Below are positions 43,190 to 51,356 of a stretch of 64,000 bases of DNA, piece after piece (the stretch's first letter is position 1; each line of letters begins with the position of its first letter). The position numbers and the translations under genes are program-made. The notes beneath the pieces are model-generated. The model had not been told where the DNA came from and ran no database searches. It worked only from the letters and a program-made list of their open reading frames with translations. This DNA comes from Bacteroidota bacterium. Its GTDB lineage: Bacteria; Bacteroidota; Bacteroidia; B-17B0; Aurantibacillaceae. Where the stretch lies: positions 62,001 to 126,000 of the forward strand of contig JAFDXR010000010.1 of NCBI GenBank assembly GCA_018267825.1. Reading direction: 5' to 3'.

Positions 43190-45700
43190 TCATCCTAAGC
43201 CGGTACCCGCAATTTTTTCCATTTGTACCGAATCTTTTGTCAGGCTCAGTAAATGCGTAAAATGACTGCGTAGTTCTTCGTAGTTTTTTCTTTCGAGTGC
43301 CTTTTCAGCGGCTGAAATAGTAGCCCTTGCAGCTTTCAGATCCTTGTATTCGCTTTCATCCAGGTTGGCATAATGCATGTAAAAAACAACAAGCAGAGAG
43401 GGTGTGTATAATACCATTTTATTGATCAGTCTCATTTGCGCCTTTTGAAGACTGTCGAGTTGAAAAAAGCTGTTGCTGGCAAAAGCTCCCGGTTCACGCT
43501 GTTTCAGTGCTTCATGCTCTTCTTTGTAGGCCTGGGGCATATCGGCGTATGTTTCGCACCAGTATTGAATAGTAGAGCGCCATCCGAAATAGTTTGCCTT
43601 AGCCTGTACCAGTCTTGGATTGTTTTCAGAGCCATAAATCTGTTGCGCCAGTTTGCGTTTTTGTTCTTCGATCTGGTATTTCAGATCAGACAGATCATCT
43701 TCTTTGAGAGCCATTGCATCTTCATAGAGTTTCTGGAGTTTTTCGGCCAGGACTTGTATATCCGCGGCTTTTTCAAAATCCTCGTTATTGGCTGCTTTTT
43801 CAATTTCAGCGTGGAGCATGTTCCGGATTTCTTTTATTTCCTCCCGAAGTTTCTGTATACTAATGTATTTTTCAGTCGGACTGAATACATTGCTGAATTG
43901 CTGATTGAATAGCAGGAGGGTTACCTGCACACTGACATCGCGACTTTCAGTGATTTCAAGTCGTATTTCCACATCGCTGCCTTTGATGAGGTCGCCCTGG
44001 AGCTGTGTGGCTTTGATCTCAATAATGCCGATGGCCTGATTTGTATTCGGGTGTGCTTTGCTATTGCCTTCGAGCACATGAATAATGAGTTTGTCGTCGG
44101 ATCCTTTTTTGATGGTCCGGCTTACTTCGCGGTAAATCGTTTTTGTGAGCGGGAGGATGCTATTGCGTTCAAAAACAACCTGGCATTTGGTTGTGTTGTT
44201 TTCAACGTCATCTACCTCAATGGATATATCCTCTGGTAATGGCTGTCCGAATAAGCTGAAAAGACCATGTGTAATTCCAATGGTATCTGCCTGGCAGGGG
44301 ACTTCGTTCATGTGCGCATCAAAAACTTTCAGGCGGAATTCATTTAATCCGTTGGAACGTAATGTCACAAATTCTCCCAGTTTTGGTTTCAATGGTTTTA
44401 TTCCGGTGTCAAATCCACCGTCGGAGCGTGTGAGGCGGAACTGAAGCCCTTCTCTGTAATTTTGAACGAGGCCTGTGATATATTCTTCGGTGTCTTTGGT
44501 TGTTTTATTATAGGAGAGTTCAAAACGAAGTATTTCTGTATCCGTCTGACCCACGGTGTTTACCGAAGGTTCTTTTTTTTCTTCTTCCAGTTTGCTGGAT
44601 TTACTGCCGGCATAGTATGCTGCGCCAACAGCCACGGCAGTTGTAGGATCTGCGGAGCAATTTACTTTAATGCCTGTACTGCTATGCACAACCTCCCGCA
44701 CATAGGGAATATATGTACTGCCACCGATCATAATAACTTCACTGATATCAGCAGGAGATACGGCATTTCTTTCAAGTACTTTCCGGATCATGTCGAGTGT
44801 ACTTTCAATACGGGGTTTTATACAGGCGTTCAGTTCCTCGCGTGTAAATTCCAGAAAAAAATCTTCTTCCCCGTTTCCGGTGATATCGTATGAAAATTCG
44901 ATTTCAGTTTGCGTAACCTGGCTGAGTTCTTTTTTTGCCTCTTCTGCTTTCAACAGAAGAATGTAGTATAGCTTTTCGTACCTGCCCTGGCGTTTATTAA
45001 GTTCGGTCGACAGTTCCGGAATGGATGTCTGTTTTATGAGTTTTGGCACAAGCACGTCCATCACAATGCTGTGATCAAAATCCAGTCCTCCCAGGTAATT
45101 ATCACCCACGTGGTCGATCACGCGCATTTCAGTTTCGGTAATTCCTATGAGTGCTACGTCGAATGTGCCTCCGCCAAGATCATACACCAGCCACTTGCCC
45201 TTACTTAGCTCGTTGTCGGCTATTTTGTTAAAAAAAGCCAGTGATGCAGCGATTGGCTCCTGCAATAAAACCACCTCGCGGAAACCCGCGTCATAACCTG
45301 CTTTCTTGGTGGCATTACTTTGTACGGTGTCGAAACTTGCAGGTATGGTAATCACGGCACAGTCGGGTTTTTCCTGGGTGTGCACAAATCCTTTCAGTTC
45401 AGCTAATACCATAGAGGATAGCTGCATGGGTGAAAAAAATTCATTTTTGGTGGGACAGAAATAGTTGTCAGAAGTTCCCATCTTGCGTTTGAATCCCGCA
45501 AACACATTAAGCGGGTCTTTCAAAAGCCACTCACGGGCTTTGTCTCCTATAAGTGTTCTTTCACCTCTGAATGCGATACAACTGGGAAGTGTTTCCTTGA
45601 AACCGACCGGGTTCTTAAAAACTTCAACAGTACCCGAATCAAACTTCGCGATCAGAGAATTGGTTGTCCCGAGGTCAATGCCATAATTGATTGTCTTCAT
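43190..45700 (-). CDS. Long Hsp70-family protein with an extended C-terminal half
   Basis: An 836-residue Hsp70-type ATPase. The N-terminal nucleotide-binding domain (about 1-375) has all core motifs: GIDLGTTNS, WLVYDLGGGTFDVALIG and MIGGSTYIPYVREVV. The following strand-rich region resembles a substrate-binding domain only loosely. The C-terminal 230 residues (about 600-836) are a long charged helical and coiled stretch. Standard DnaK is about 640 residues, so this is a divergent, elongated paralogue rather than dnaK itself. It lies 33 bp downstream of a GrpE-like gene and 45 bp upstream of the TM protein gene. A dedicated rather than general chaperone role is inferred from that arrangement. 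Confidence 0.85.
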   Translation of the reverse strand: MKTINYGIDLGTTNSLIAKFDSGTVEVFKNPVGFKETLPSCIAFRGERTLIGDKAREWLLKDPLNVFAGFKRKMGTSDNYFCPTKNEFFSPMQLSSMVLAELKGFVHTQEKPDCAVITIPASFDTVQSNATKKAGYDAGFREVVLLQEPIAASLAFFNKIADNELSKGKWLVYDLGGGTFDVALIGITETEMRVIDHVGDNYLGGLDFDHSIVMDVLVPKLIKQTSIPELSTELNKRQGRYEKLYYILLLKAEEAKKELSQVTQTEIEFSYDITGNGEEDFFLEFTREELNACIKPRIESTLDMIRKVLERNAVSPADISEVIMIGGSTYIPYVREVVHSSTGIKVNCSADPTTAVAVGAAYYAGSKSSKLEEEKKEPSVNTVGQTDTEILRFELSYNKTTKDTEEYITGLVQNYREGLQFRLTRSDGGFDTGIKPLKPKLGEFVTLRSNGLNEFRLKVFDAHMNEVPCQADTIGITHGLFSLFGQPLPEDISIEVDDVENNTTKCQVVFERNSILPLTKTIYREVSRTIKKGSDDKLIIHVLEGNSKAHPNTNQAIGIIEIKATQLQGDLIKGSDVEIRLEITESRDVSVQVTLLLFNQQFSNVFSPTEKYISIQKLREEIKEIRNMLHAEIEKAANNEDFEKAADIQVLAEKLQKLYEDAMALKEDDLSDLKYQIEEQKRKLAQQIYGSENNPRLVQAKANYFGWRSTIQYWCETYADMPQAYKEEHEALKQREPGAFASNSFFQLDSLQKAQMRLINKMVLYTPSLLVVFYMHYANLDESEYKDLKAARATISAAEKALERKNYEELRSHFTHLLSLTKDSVQMEKIAGTGLG

Positions 45701-45732
45701 GCAAGGTTTTTTGAATGGATACCAGATTGAGT

Positions 45733-46023
45733 TTATTTCCCTTCTACAATAACAATTCCTCTCTGGGCCAGAACACCATTGTGAACAATCACAGGCTTGA
45801 TGACCTGGGTAATAATCATATTGGCGGTTTCGGCCCCGGCAATATTTGCCTCTACATCGGTACGGGTTTCATTATATTTCTCGTTTATGGGAGAGTAGTA
45901 TGTAATCCCCATATCTTCAAAGGATTGTTTGCACCTTGCAAAATAACGTGCATATTCTTCACTTCTGTTCAGCTTTGTTTCGAGCGCAGAGAGTTGGTTG
46001 ATCACTTCATAAAGTGGTTTCAT
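45733..46023 (-). CDS. Mini GrpE-like nucleotide exchange factor candidate
   Basis: A 96-residue protein. The first 45 residues form a charged helix (SALETKLNRSEEYARYFARC) and residues about 50-96 resemble the small GrpE beta domain: FEDMGITYYSPINEKYN, then helices, and a final ITQVIKPVIVHNG followed by QRGIVIVEGK, like the GrpE ending of (K)PGY...RPAxVxV. It is about half the length of a normal GrpE and lacks the long dimerisation helix. Its place directly before the Hsp70 gene strengthens the call. The match is by eye, so an unrelated small protein is possible. Confidence 0.55.
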   Translation of the reverse strand: MKPLYEVINQLSALETKLNRSEEYARYFARCKQSFEDMGITYYSPINEKYNETRTDVEANIAGAETANMIITQVIKPVIVHNGVLAQRGIVIVEGK

Positions 46024-46135
46024 GCCATGTAATATTAAACAAATGAATTAACGATATTTCAATAGCCCGGGCGAATGCTGCTCTGGAATAGTTATGCAGT
46101 TATAACGGGGATTGTATCCTTTCGATTGCGTTTTT

Positions 46136-47194
46136 TTATTTTTTCGGCACATGCCTGTCGGTAAAACTGGCAGCTGCCTTATTCCAATTATCCAGCAATT
46201 GTGAACGTTTTTGGTTACATTCATTAATGACCCCATTAAACTGATTGGAGGCCTGGTTGTATTCGTTCACGGCTTTGTTGTATTGATCAACATCGGCTTT
46301 GGTTCTTGATGCTGGTGCTTTGGCATCGAAAGCCGTTTTGATTTTTTCAAAATTTTCTTTTTTCACATAAAATGCAGAGGCATCTTTCAATTTTTTCTCT
46401 GCTTCTTCCTTGTAAAAATTGAGTAACTGGTCGCAGGCCAGTTTTACGCTGGCATCGCCCTGGTATGGCTTTACTTCTTTTACTTTGGCACTGCCTTCTG
46501 TGGATGTTTTTACCAGGGCATTTCGGTTTTGCTCCATGCCATTCACATCTCCTTTTTGCATTGCATCCAGCAAATAAGCCTCCTGTTTGTAGCTTTTAAA
46601 GAAAATGAGGTAAACCTCGTTGTAGTGTTTGTACACTTTATTTGCTACATCCAGGTTTTTGGCAACCTTATCTTTCGACTCGATCAGTTTGATGTTGTTT
46701 GCTTCGGCAAATTTTTTATACTCACTGCTAATCATTTCGCCGGCATTCCGGAGTTTTTCGTTAGCCTTCTCCTGGGCCAGCATGTAAGCTTCCATAAGGT
46801 CGTATGACTGTTCGGCTACTTCTTCCATGTCAATAATTTTGGCATAGTCGTAGTTCAATACAGCGTAGTTGGTGTTCAGAAATGAAATGGCCGAATCGCG
46901 AAAGGCGCTGCTGCCATTGAATGCGGAAAGTTTTTTTATTTTCTTAATAGCATCCTGGTTGGCGCTGATCACCTCTTTGCGGCGTTTTTCCACCTTCCGT
47001 GCACTCTTACCATGAGCTACAGAACTGGTATAATCCCAGGTGTTTTCTTCAATGTCATTAAATTCTTTACCAACATAATCGAGGTAACCCCCGGCTGTAC
47101 CAAGGTCCTGGGCTTTAATAATATTTGATTGAATACATAAAAAAGCAACGGAGGCCAATAGCGTTTTTTTACTGAAAACAGTTTTGAGATTCAT
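46136..47194 (-). CDS. LIC11966-family secreted/surface protein
   Basis: A 352-residue protein with a signal peptide ending in IIKAQ. The mature part is strongly helical and charged: DYAKIIDMEEVAEQSYDLMEAY and the MISSEYKKFAEANNIKLI region, with several Lys-rich heptad-like stretches, and a C-terminal part rich in Asn and Gln. The pattern fits the LIC11966 family of surface proteins found in Leptospira and Bacteroidota, whose function is not known. It lies 4 bp after the S41 peptidase gene, which suggests a functional pair, perhaps substrate and protease. Confidence 0.65.
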   Translation of the reverse strand: MNLKTVFSKKTLLASVAFLCIQSNIIKAQDLGTAGGYLDYVGKEFNDIEENTWDYTSSVAHGKSARKVEKRRKEVISANQDAIKKIKKLSAFNGSSAFRDSAISFLNTNYAVLNYDYAKIIDMEEVAEQSYDLMEAYMLAQEKANEKLRNAGEMISSEYKKFAEANNIKLIESKDKVAKNLDVANKVYKHYNEVYLIFFKSYKQEAYLLDAMQKGDVNGMEQNRNALVKTSTEGSAKVKEVKPYQGDASVKLACDQLLNFYKEEAEKKLKDASAFYVKKENFEKIKTAFDAKAPASRTKADVDQYNKAVNEYNQASNQFNGVINECNQKRSQLLDNWNKAAASFTDRHVPKK

Positions 47195-47198
47195 AAGT

Positions 47199-49292
47199 TT
47201 ATTTTTTAGTTAAAGTAATAAGATCTTTTAAGATTAAAAAGGTTTCGTTTAGTATAATATCCTTTTCCAGGTTCTCTCGGATTCCTGCATTGAGTTTCTG
47301 TTGAAATTCATCTATTTTGATAAGTTCCCGGGTATATTCATTGTTGCTGATATTGTAGGCCGGGCTTGTATAAGCAAGGGCGGCCGTTATACGGTCACCA
47401 ATTGCTTCCTGCTTTTTATAATATTGTTTGTAATCAGAAAATGTCAGAGCCATTTTGTAGTCTTTTTCACGCGAATGTGCAATGCTGTCGCCAAGGTTTA
47501 TAATAGCCCCGAAACTTTTGCTGTTGGTTACACGTGTTCCACTGAGGGCGTTCAGTTTTTCAACCGGAAAGGCGTCGAGAGGTGTATATACTACTTTTTT
47601 ATTAACGGAATCACCCGGCAGGAAGTACTTTTCGTCAGATTCACGACCGGCAATTCGTTCAGTCATATCAGGAATATGCACGTCAGGCACAATACCTTTG
47701 CCTTGGTGGCTTACAGCTTTGATGCGGTAAAATTTCCCGGTGGTGATTTTAACAAAGCCAATACTGCTGCTGAGTTTACCTTTTTTGTCACGACTCATGA
47801 GCGTATCCGCAGGGTAAATGTTTTGTGCTGTGCCTTTTCCATAAGTTGTGGAACCGACAATAAGAGCGCGGTTATAGTCCTGCAGGGTTGCTGTTAAAAA
47901 TTCGGAAGCCGACGCACTGTTGGTGTTCACCATTATAATAAGCGGACCATCATAAATGGAACCACGGTTAAGATCCTTAAGAACACTGGCTTTGGGAGCC
48001 TTTGATTTGAAAATTGCAACAGGCCCCTCATCAATGAAGATGCCCGCAAGCCCCATCGCTTCGTACATTGAGCCGCCGCCATTGTAGCGCAGATCCAGAA
48101 TGAGCCCGGAAATGTTCTCAGTTTTGAGTTTAATGATTTCTTTAGCTACATCATTGGCGCACCCCAGCCGGCCATCATTTTCATCGTCTGTATAAAAACT
48201 CGGGATTGGTATATAGCCAAATCGTGACGTACTGTCGTATAAAACAAAACTATTTAATGTGTTTTCTACGGATTGAATTTTTGTTTTTTGTAGCTGAACC
48301 TTTATAACCTGGTTGTCTTTTCTGCGTATGGTGAGTTCTACGGCAACAGCATGGGAGGCAGAGAAGAGTTCGTAAAACTCATCGATGTCGACATATTGAA
48401 GGTCTGTTTTTTTTTCGTTTTGAAACTGGAAACCAAGTATTACATCGCCTTCATGCAGTTTATTGCTTTTCCATGCGGCACCGCCCGGCAACAGGCCCGA
48501 TATAATGATGTCGCCATCTTCGTTGTCGGATGCATAAAATCCAAACGACATTTCTTCAGTGGAGAGTCCGGAGTCGAAATTTTCTTTTTCGAAGGGGTCA
48601 AAGTAATTGCTGTGCGGGTCGCAGCGCATGGCTATGGCATTGCTGAGTATATCGGCCAGGTGATGTGAGAGGTGGTTTTCATGGTTGAATTCGCTGAGGT
48701 AACGTCTGTATTTAATAATCGCTATTTTTTTAGCCTCGGCGAGTTTTGTTTCCAGGTCTTTCGCTGTGAGCTTTTCGGGATCCTCACCTTCTCTTGCCTT
48801 GATACAATAGTTAAGACAGTCGTATTTAATTCTACGCTCAATTCGATTTCGCAGGTGGCGTAAGTCTTTTGCATAGACTTTTCCGGTTTTCTGACCAACA
48901 AAGGTGATGCTGTCTTTGGAAGAAAACGTGAAGGGTGTTTTTTCGAGTACGGTCACAATCGAATCAACCTGGTTGCGCCTTTGTTTGAAGAGAGCAATAC
49001 TCTGGTGAAGAAGGCGGCAATACACATCGGCGACAGGTTCGGTTTGCACGGTGGTAAGCATGGTGGCTTTATCTGCCTCCAGAATAAACAATCCGCGTGG
49101 ATCAGCCTGTTCCATGAATAAACCAAGCACCTGTACATTTACAGGTGTATTGAATTCAGGTGGGGAAATGTGGTGTTTAAGAAGGCTCGCCATCACCAGT
49201 GTTTGCTGGTAACAGAGCGTATCGGTCGACTGAGCGGCTATTTTTGCCAGGCAGACCAGTGAGAGTGCTGCCAGTTTTATCCGCTTCATCAT
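47199..49292 (-). CDS. Carboxy-terminal processing peptidase (S41, Prc-like) with PDZ
   Basis: A 697-residue periplasmic protease. A signal peptide (LAALSLVCLAKIAAQ) precedes a tail-specific-protease N-terminal region (about 30-230), a PDZ domain (about 235-325, ISGLLPGGAAWKSNKLHEGDVI) and an S41 domain (about 340-560) with the Ser in NTNSASASEF and the Lys in YGKGTAQNIYP. The last 130 residues are helical, like the Prc C-terminal extension. It would degrade or trim envelope proteins. The coding strand has a run of nine A at the EKK codons near 48411. It begins 5 bp after kdsA and is followed by the LIC11966 gene. Confidence 0.88.
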   Translation of the reverse strand: MMKRIKLAALSLVCLAKIAAQSTDTLCYQQTLVMASLLKHHISPPEFNTPVNVQVLGLFMEQADPRGLFILEADKATMLTTVQTEPVADVYCRLLHQSIALFKQRRNQVDSIVTVLEKTPFTFSSKDSITFVGQKTGKVYAKDLRHLRNRIERRIKYDCLNYCIKAREGEDPEKLTAKDLETKLAEAKKIAIIKYRRYLSEFNHENHLSHHLADILSNAIAMRCDPHSNYFDPFEKENFDSGLSTEEMSFGFYASDNEDGDIIISGLLPGGAAWKSNKLHEGDVILGFQFQNEKKTDLQYVDIDEFYELFSASHAVAVELTIRRKDNQVIKVQLQKTKIQSVENTLNSFVLYDSTSRFGYIPIPSFYTDDENDGRLGCANDVAKEIIKLKTENISGLILDLRYNGGGSMYEAMGLAGIFIDEGPVAIFKSKAPKASVLKDLNRGSIYDGPLIIMVNTNSASASEFLTATLQDYNRALIVGSTTYGKGTAQNIYPADTLMSRDKKGKLSSSIGFVKITTGKFYRIKAVSHQGKGIVPDVHIPDMTERIAGRESDEKYFLPGDSVNKKVVYTPLDAFPVEKLNALSGTRVTNSKSFGAIINLGDSIAHSREKDYKMALTFSDYKQYYKKQEAIGDRITAALAYTSPAYNISNNEYTRELIKIDEFQQKLNAGIRENLEKDIILNETFLILKDLITLTKK

Positions 49293-49297
49293 AACAT

Positions 49298-50131
49298 TTA
49301 TTTACGGTACCTGACTTCGAGCTTATGCATGTCGATCAGTGGTTTCAGAAACTCTTCCAGATCGTATACACACAACTGTGATGCGGCATCGCAAAGAGCT
49401 TTTTCGGGTTCCGGATGTGTTTCAATAAATACACCGTCTACACCACTTGCTACACCAGCTCTCGAAAGCACAGGTAAAAATTCACGGGCACCGCCTTTGG
49501 CATCAGAACTTGGAATGCCGTATTTTCTAACGCAGTGTGTGATATCGAATACAACCGGGTAACCGAGATTGTTCATGTGATAGAACGCACGCGGATCAAC
49601 AATAAGATCGTTGTAACCGAATGTATAGCCACGTTCTGTCAGGATCACCTGGTCGTTACCCGACTCAATGCATTTCTGCAGCGGGTGTTTCATATTATCC
49701 GGAGCAAGAAACTGGCCGTGTTTAATGTTCACGACTTTTCCGGTTTTTGCAGCGGCAACCAGTAAGGTCGACTGCATGCAAAGGTAAGCCGGGATTTGTA
49801 GTACATCACACACTTCGCCGGCAGCTGCTGCCTGGTCGGGGTAGTGAATGTCGGTAAGCACCGGGAATCCGAATTGCTCTTTTACTTTCGCCAGCATTTT
49901 CACACCGGCCGACAGGCCCGGGCCATCGTAGTATTTCAGGCTGCTACGGTTGTCTTTCTGGAAAGATGATTTATAAATAACCTTGATATTTAAACGCTCG
50001 GAAACTTCTTTCAGCTTCTCAGCGGTTTTCATCATGATACTTTCTTCTTCAATAACGCATGGACCCGAAATCAGAAACAAATCATCGGAGCCGCATGGAA
50101 TTGAACCTACTTTAACTATTTTTTTGCTCAT
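49298..50131 (-). CDS. kdsA: 3-deoxy-8-phosphooctulonate synthase (Kdo-8-P synthase)
   Basis: A 277-residue cytosolic TIM-barrel enzyme that condenses phosphoenolpyruvate with arabinose 5-phosphate, making the Kdo 8-phosphate of LPS inner core. The motifs ISGPCVIEEES, YKSSFQKDNRSS, DIHYPDQ, FDITHCVRKYG and the late VFIETHPEPEKALCD are all family typical, and the length is normal. It lies 42 bp downstream of the KdnB-like gene, whose product oxidises free Kdo, so the two form a Kdo modification pair. No kdsB or waaA is in the window. Confidence 0.94.
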   Translation of the reverse strand: MSKKIVKVGSIPCGSDDLFLISGPCVIEEESIMMKTAEKLKEVSERLNIKVIYKSSFQKDNRSSLKYYDGPGLSAGVKMLAKVKEQFGFPVLTDIHYPDQAAAAGEVCDVLQIPAYLCMQSTLLVAAAKTGKVVNIKHGQFLAPDNMKHPLQKCIESGNDQVILTERGYTFGYNDLIVDPRAFYHMNNLGYPVVFDITHCVRKYGIPSSDAKGGAREFLPVLSRAGVASGVDGVFIETHPEPEKALCDAASQLCVYDLEEFLKPLIDMHKLEVRYRK

Positions 50132-50173
50132 GGTACAAAGATAAGAATTTGTGTATTAAAGGTGCTGACTGGT

Positions 50174-51256
50174 TTAGAGGCGTTTAAATAAGCCTTTGAT
50201 GTAATCGATGTCGACGGTTCTCTGCCAGTCGTCGCCAAATGCGTGGTGCCACATAAACGGCAGGTTAATAGATACAGTAGCCATGGCGGTAAGTGTTGCA
50301 TCATCCCAGTCCTTGCTCAGGTTCTGCGGAAGCTCAATGTTATGGGTTTTTATCATCTGCATGAATTCTCCGTGACCTACCGGGTAAATGTCGTGGAGGT
50401 GCTGGAATATGACGCAGTTGGCATAACAGTGACGGGTTCCGTGTATTTTGGATAGACCGTAACTCAGTGCGTGGCACACACCTACTTCGCTGTATGTAAG
50501 GCTTAATCCACCCATCAGGGAAGCCACCATCAGTTTATCATCATTTTCAGGTGTCTGTCCTGATTTATCGCCCAGGTATACTTCGCGGCAGAGTTTGAGG
50601 GCCTGCTCGCCATAAGCCAGGCTAAAAGCATTATTGCGGATGCCATTCTCAGATTCTATACAGTGAATGTATGTGTCCATACCGGTATAGAACCACCAGT
50701 CGCGGGGCACCGAACCGATCAGTTCCGGATCCAGGATAACCTGGTTGAACACAGTCCAGTCACATTTAAGACCCAGTTTTTTCTCAGGGCCGGTTAATAC
50801 AGCTGTCATCGAAACTTCAGCGCCGGTACCCGAAATAGTCGGTACACCGAGGTGATAGATGCCGGGTTTCTTAATCAGGTTAAGTCCCTGGTAAAGCGTT
50901 GAAGAGCCTTCGTTTGTAACCATCAGCGACAATGCTTTTGCAATATCCATGATGCTGCCGCCGCCAATTCCGATAATTCCACTCGGCACGCCTTTACTAC
51001 CGATAATTTCATCGCGCAGCGTATCGATCTGTTCGGTGGTTGGTTCATGCGGATCCACATCAATGAAATAAACGAGGTCCTCCGGTTTATTCTGGAGTTT
51101 TCCGGCGAGTTCTTTGCCTTTGAAATAATGATCGACCACATATACAAAGTAGTGGTTGTTTTCCTTACGTATAGGTTCTACCGTTTCAGCCAGCTGTGCA
51201 AATGCACCGCGGCCATAGGTCACTTTATCAATGTTTTTGAAGTTCTTGTGTTGCAT
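50174..51256 (-). CDS. kdnB: 3-deoxy-D-manno-octulosonate 8-oxidase (KdnB type), iron alcohol dehydrogenase family
   Basis: A 360-residue iron-containing alcohol dehydrogenase-like enzyme. KdnB oxidises the C8 hydroxyl of Kdo, which KdnA then transaminates to 8-amino-3,8-dideoxy-Kdo (Kdo8N). The NAD-binding GIIGIGGGSIMDIAKA and SGTGAEVSMTAV motifs, and metal ligands in MDTYIHCIES, VGVCHALSYG and GTRHCYANC, are present. Position next to kdsA supports KdnB over other family members. The partner KdnA aminotransferase is not in the window. I use the ATG at 51256 (MQHKNFKNID); an ATG at 51280 adds eight residues. Confidence 0.85.
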   Translation of the reverse strand: MQHKNFKNIDKVTYGRGAFAQLAETVEPIRKENNHYFVYVVDHYFKGKELAGKLQNKPEDLVYFIDVDPHEPTTEQIDTLRDEIIGSKGVPSGIIGIGGGSIMDIAKALSLMVTNEGSSTLYQGLNLIKKPGIYHLGVPTISGTGAEVSMTAVLTGPEKKLGLKCDWTVFNQVILDPELIGSVPRDWWFYTGMDTYIHCIESENGIRNNAFSLAYGEQALKLCREVYLGDKSGQTPENDDKLMVASLMGGLSLTYSEVGVCHALSYGLSKIHGTRHCYANCVIFQHLHDIYPVGHGEFMQMIKTHNIELPQNLSKDWDDATLTAMATVSINLPFMWHHAFGDDWQRTVDIDYIKGLFKRL

Positions 51257-51356
51257 AATCAGGTAATAAATAACCGTCAAAAAAGACTACACGAAGGTAC
51301 TGTAAATATTTGAAATGGAATAAGGGGAGTTTCGGGCTCCAAAAAGCAGCGCGGAA

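Noticed and set aside
43190-45700. Canonical dnaK
   Set aside because: The protein is about 200 residues longer than DnaK, diverges strongly after the ATPase domain and is not next to dnaJ. It is a paralogue.
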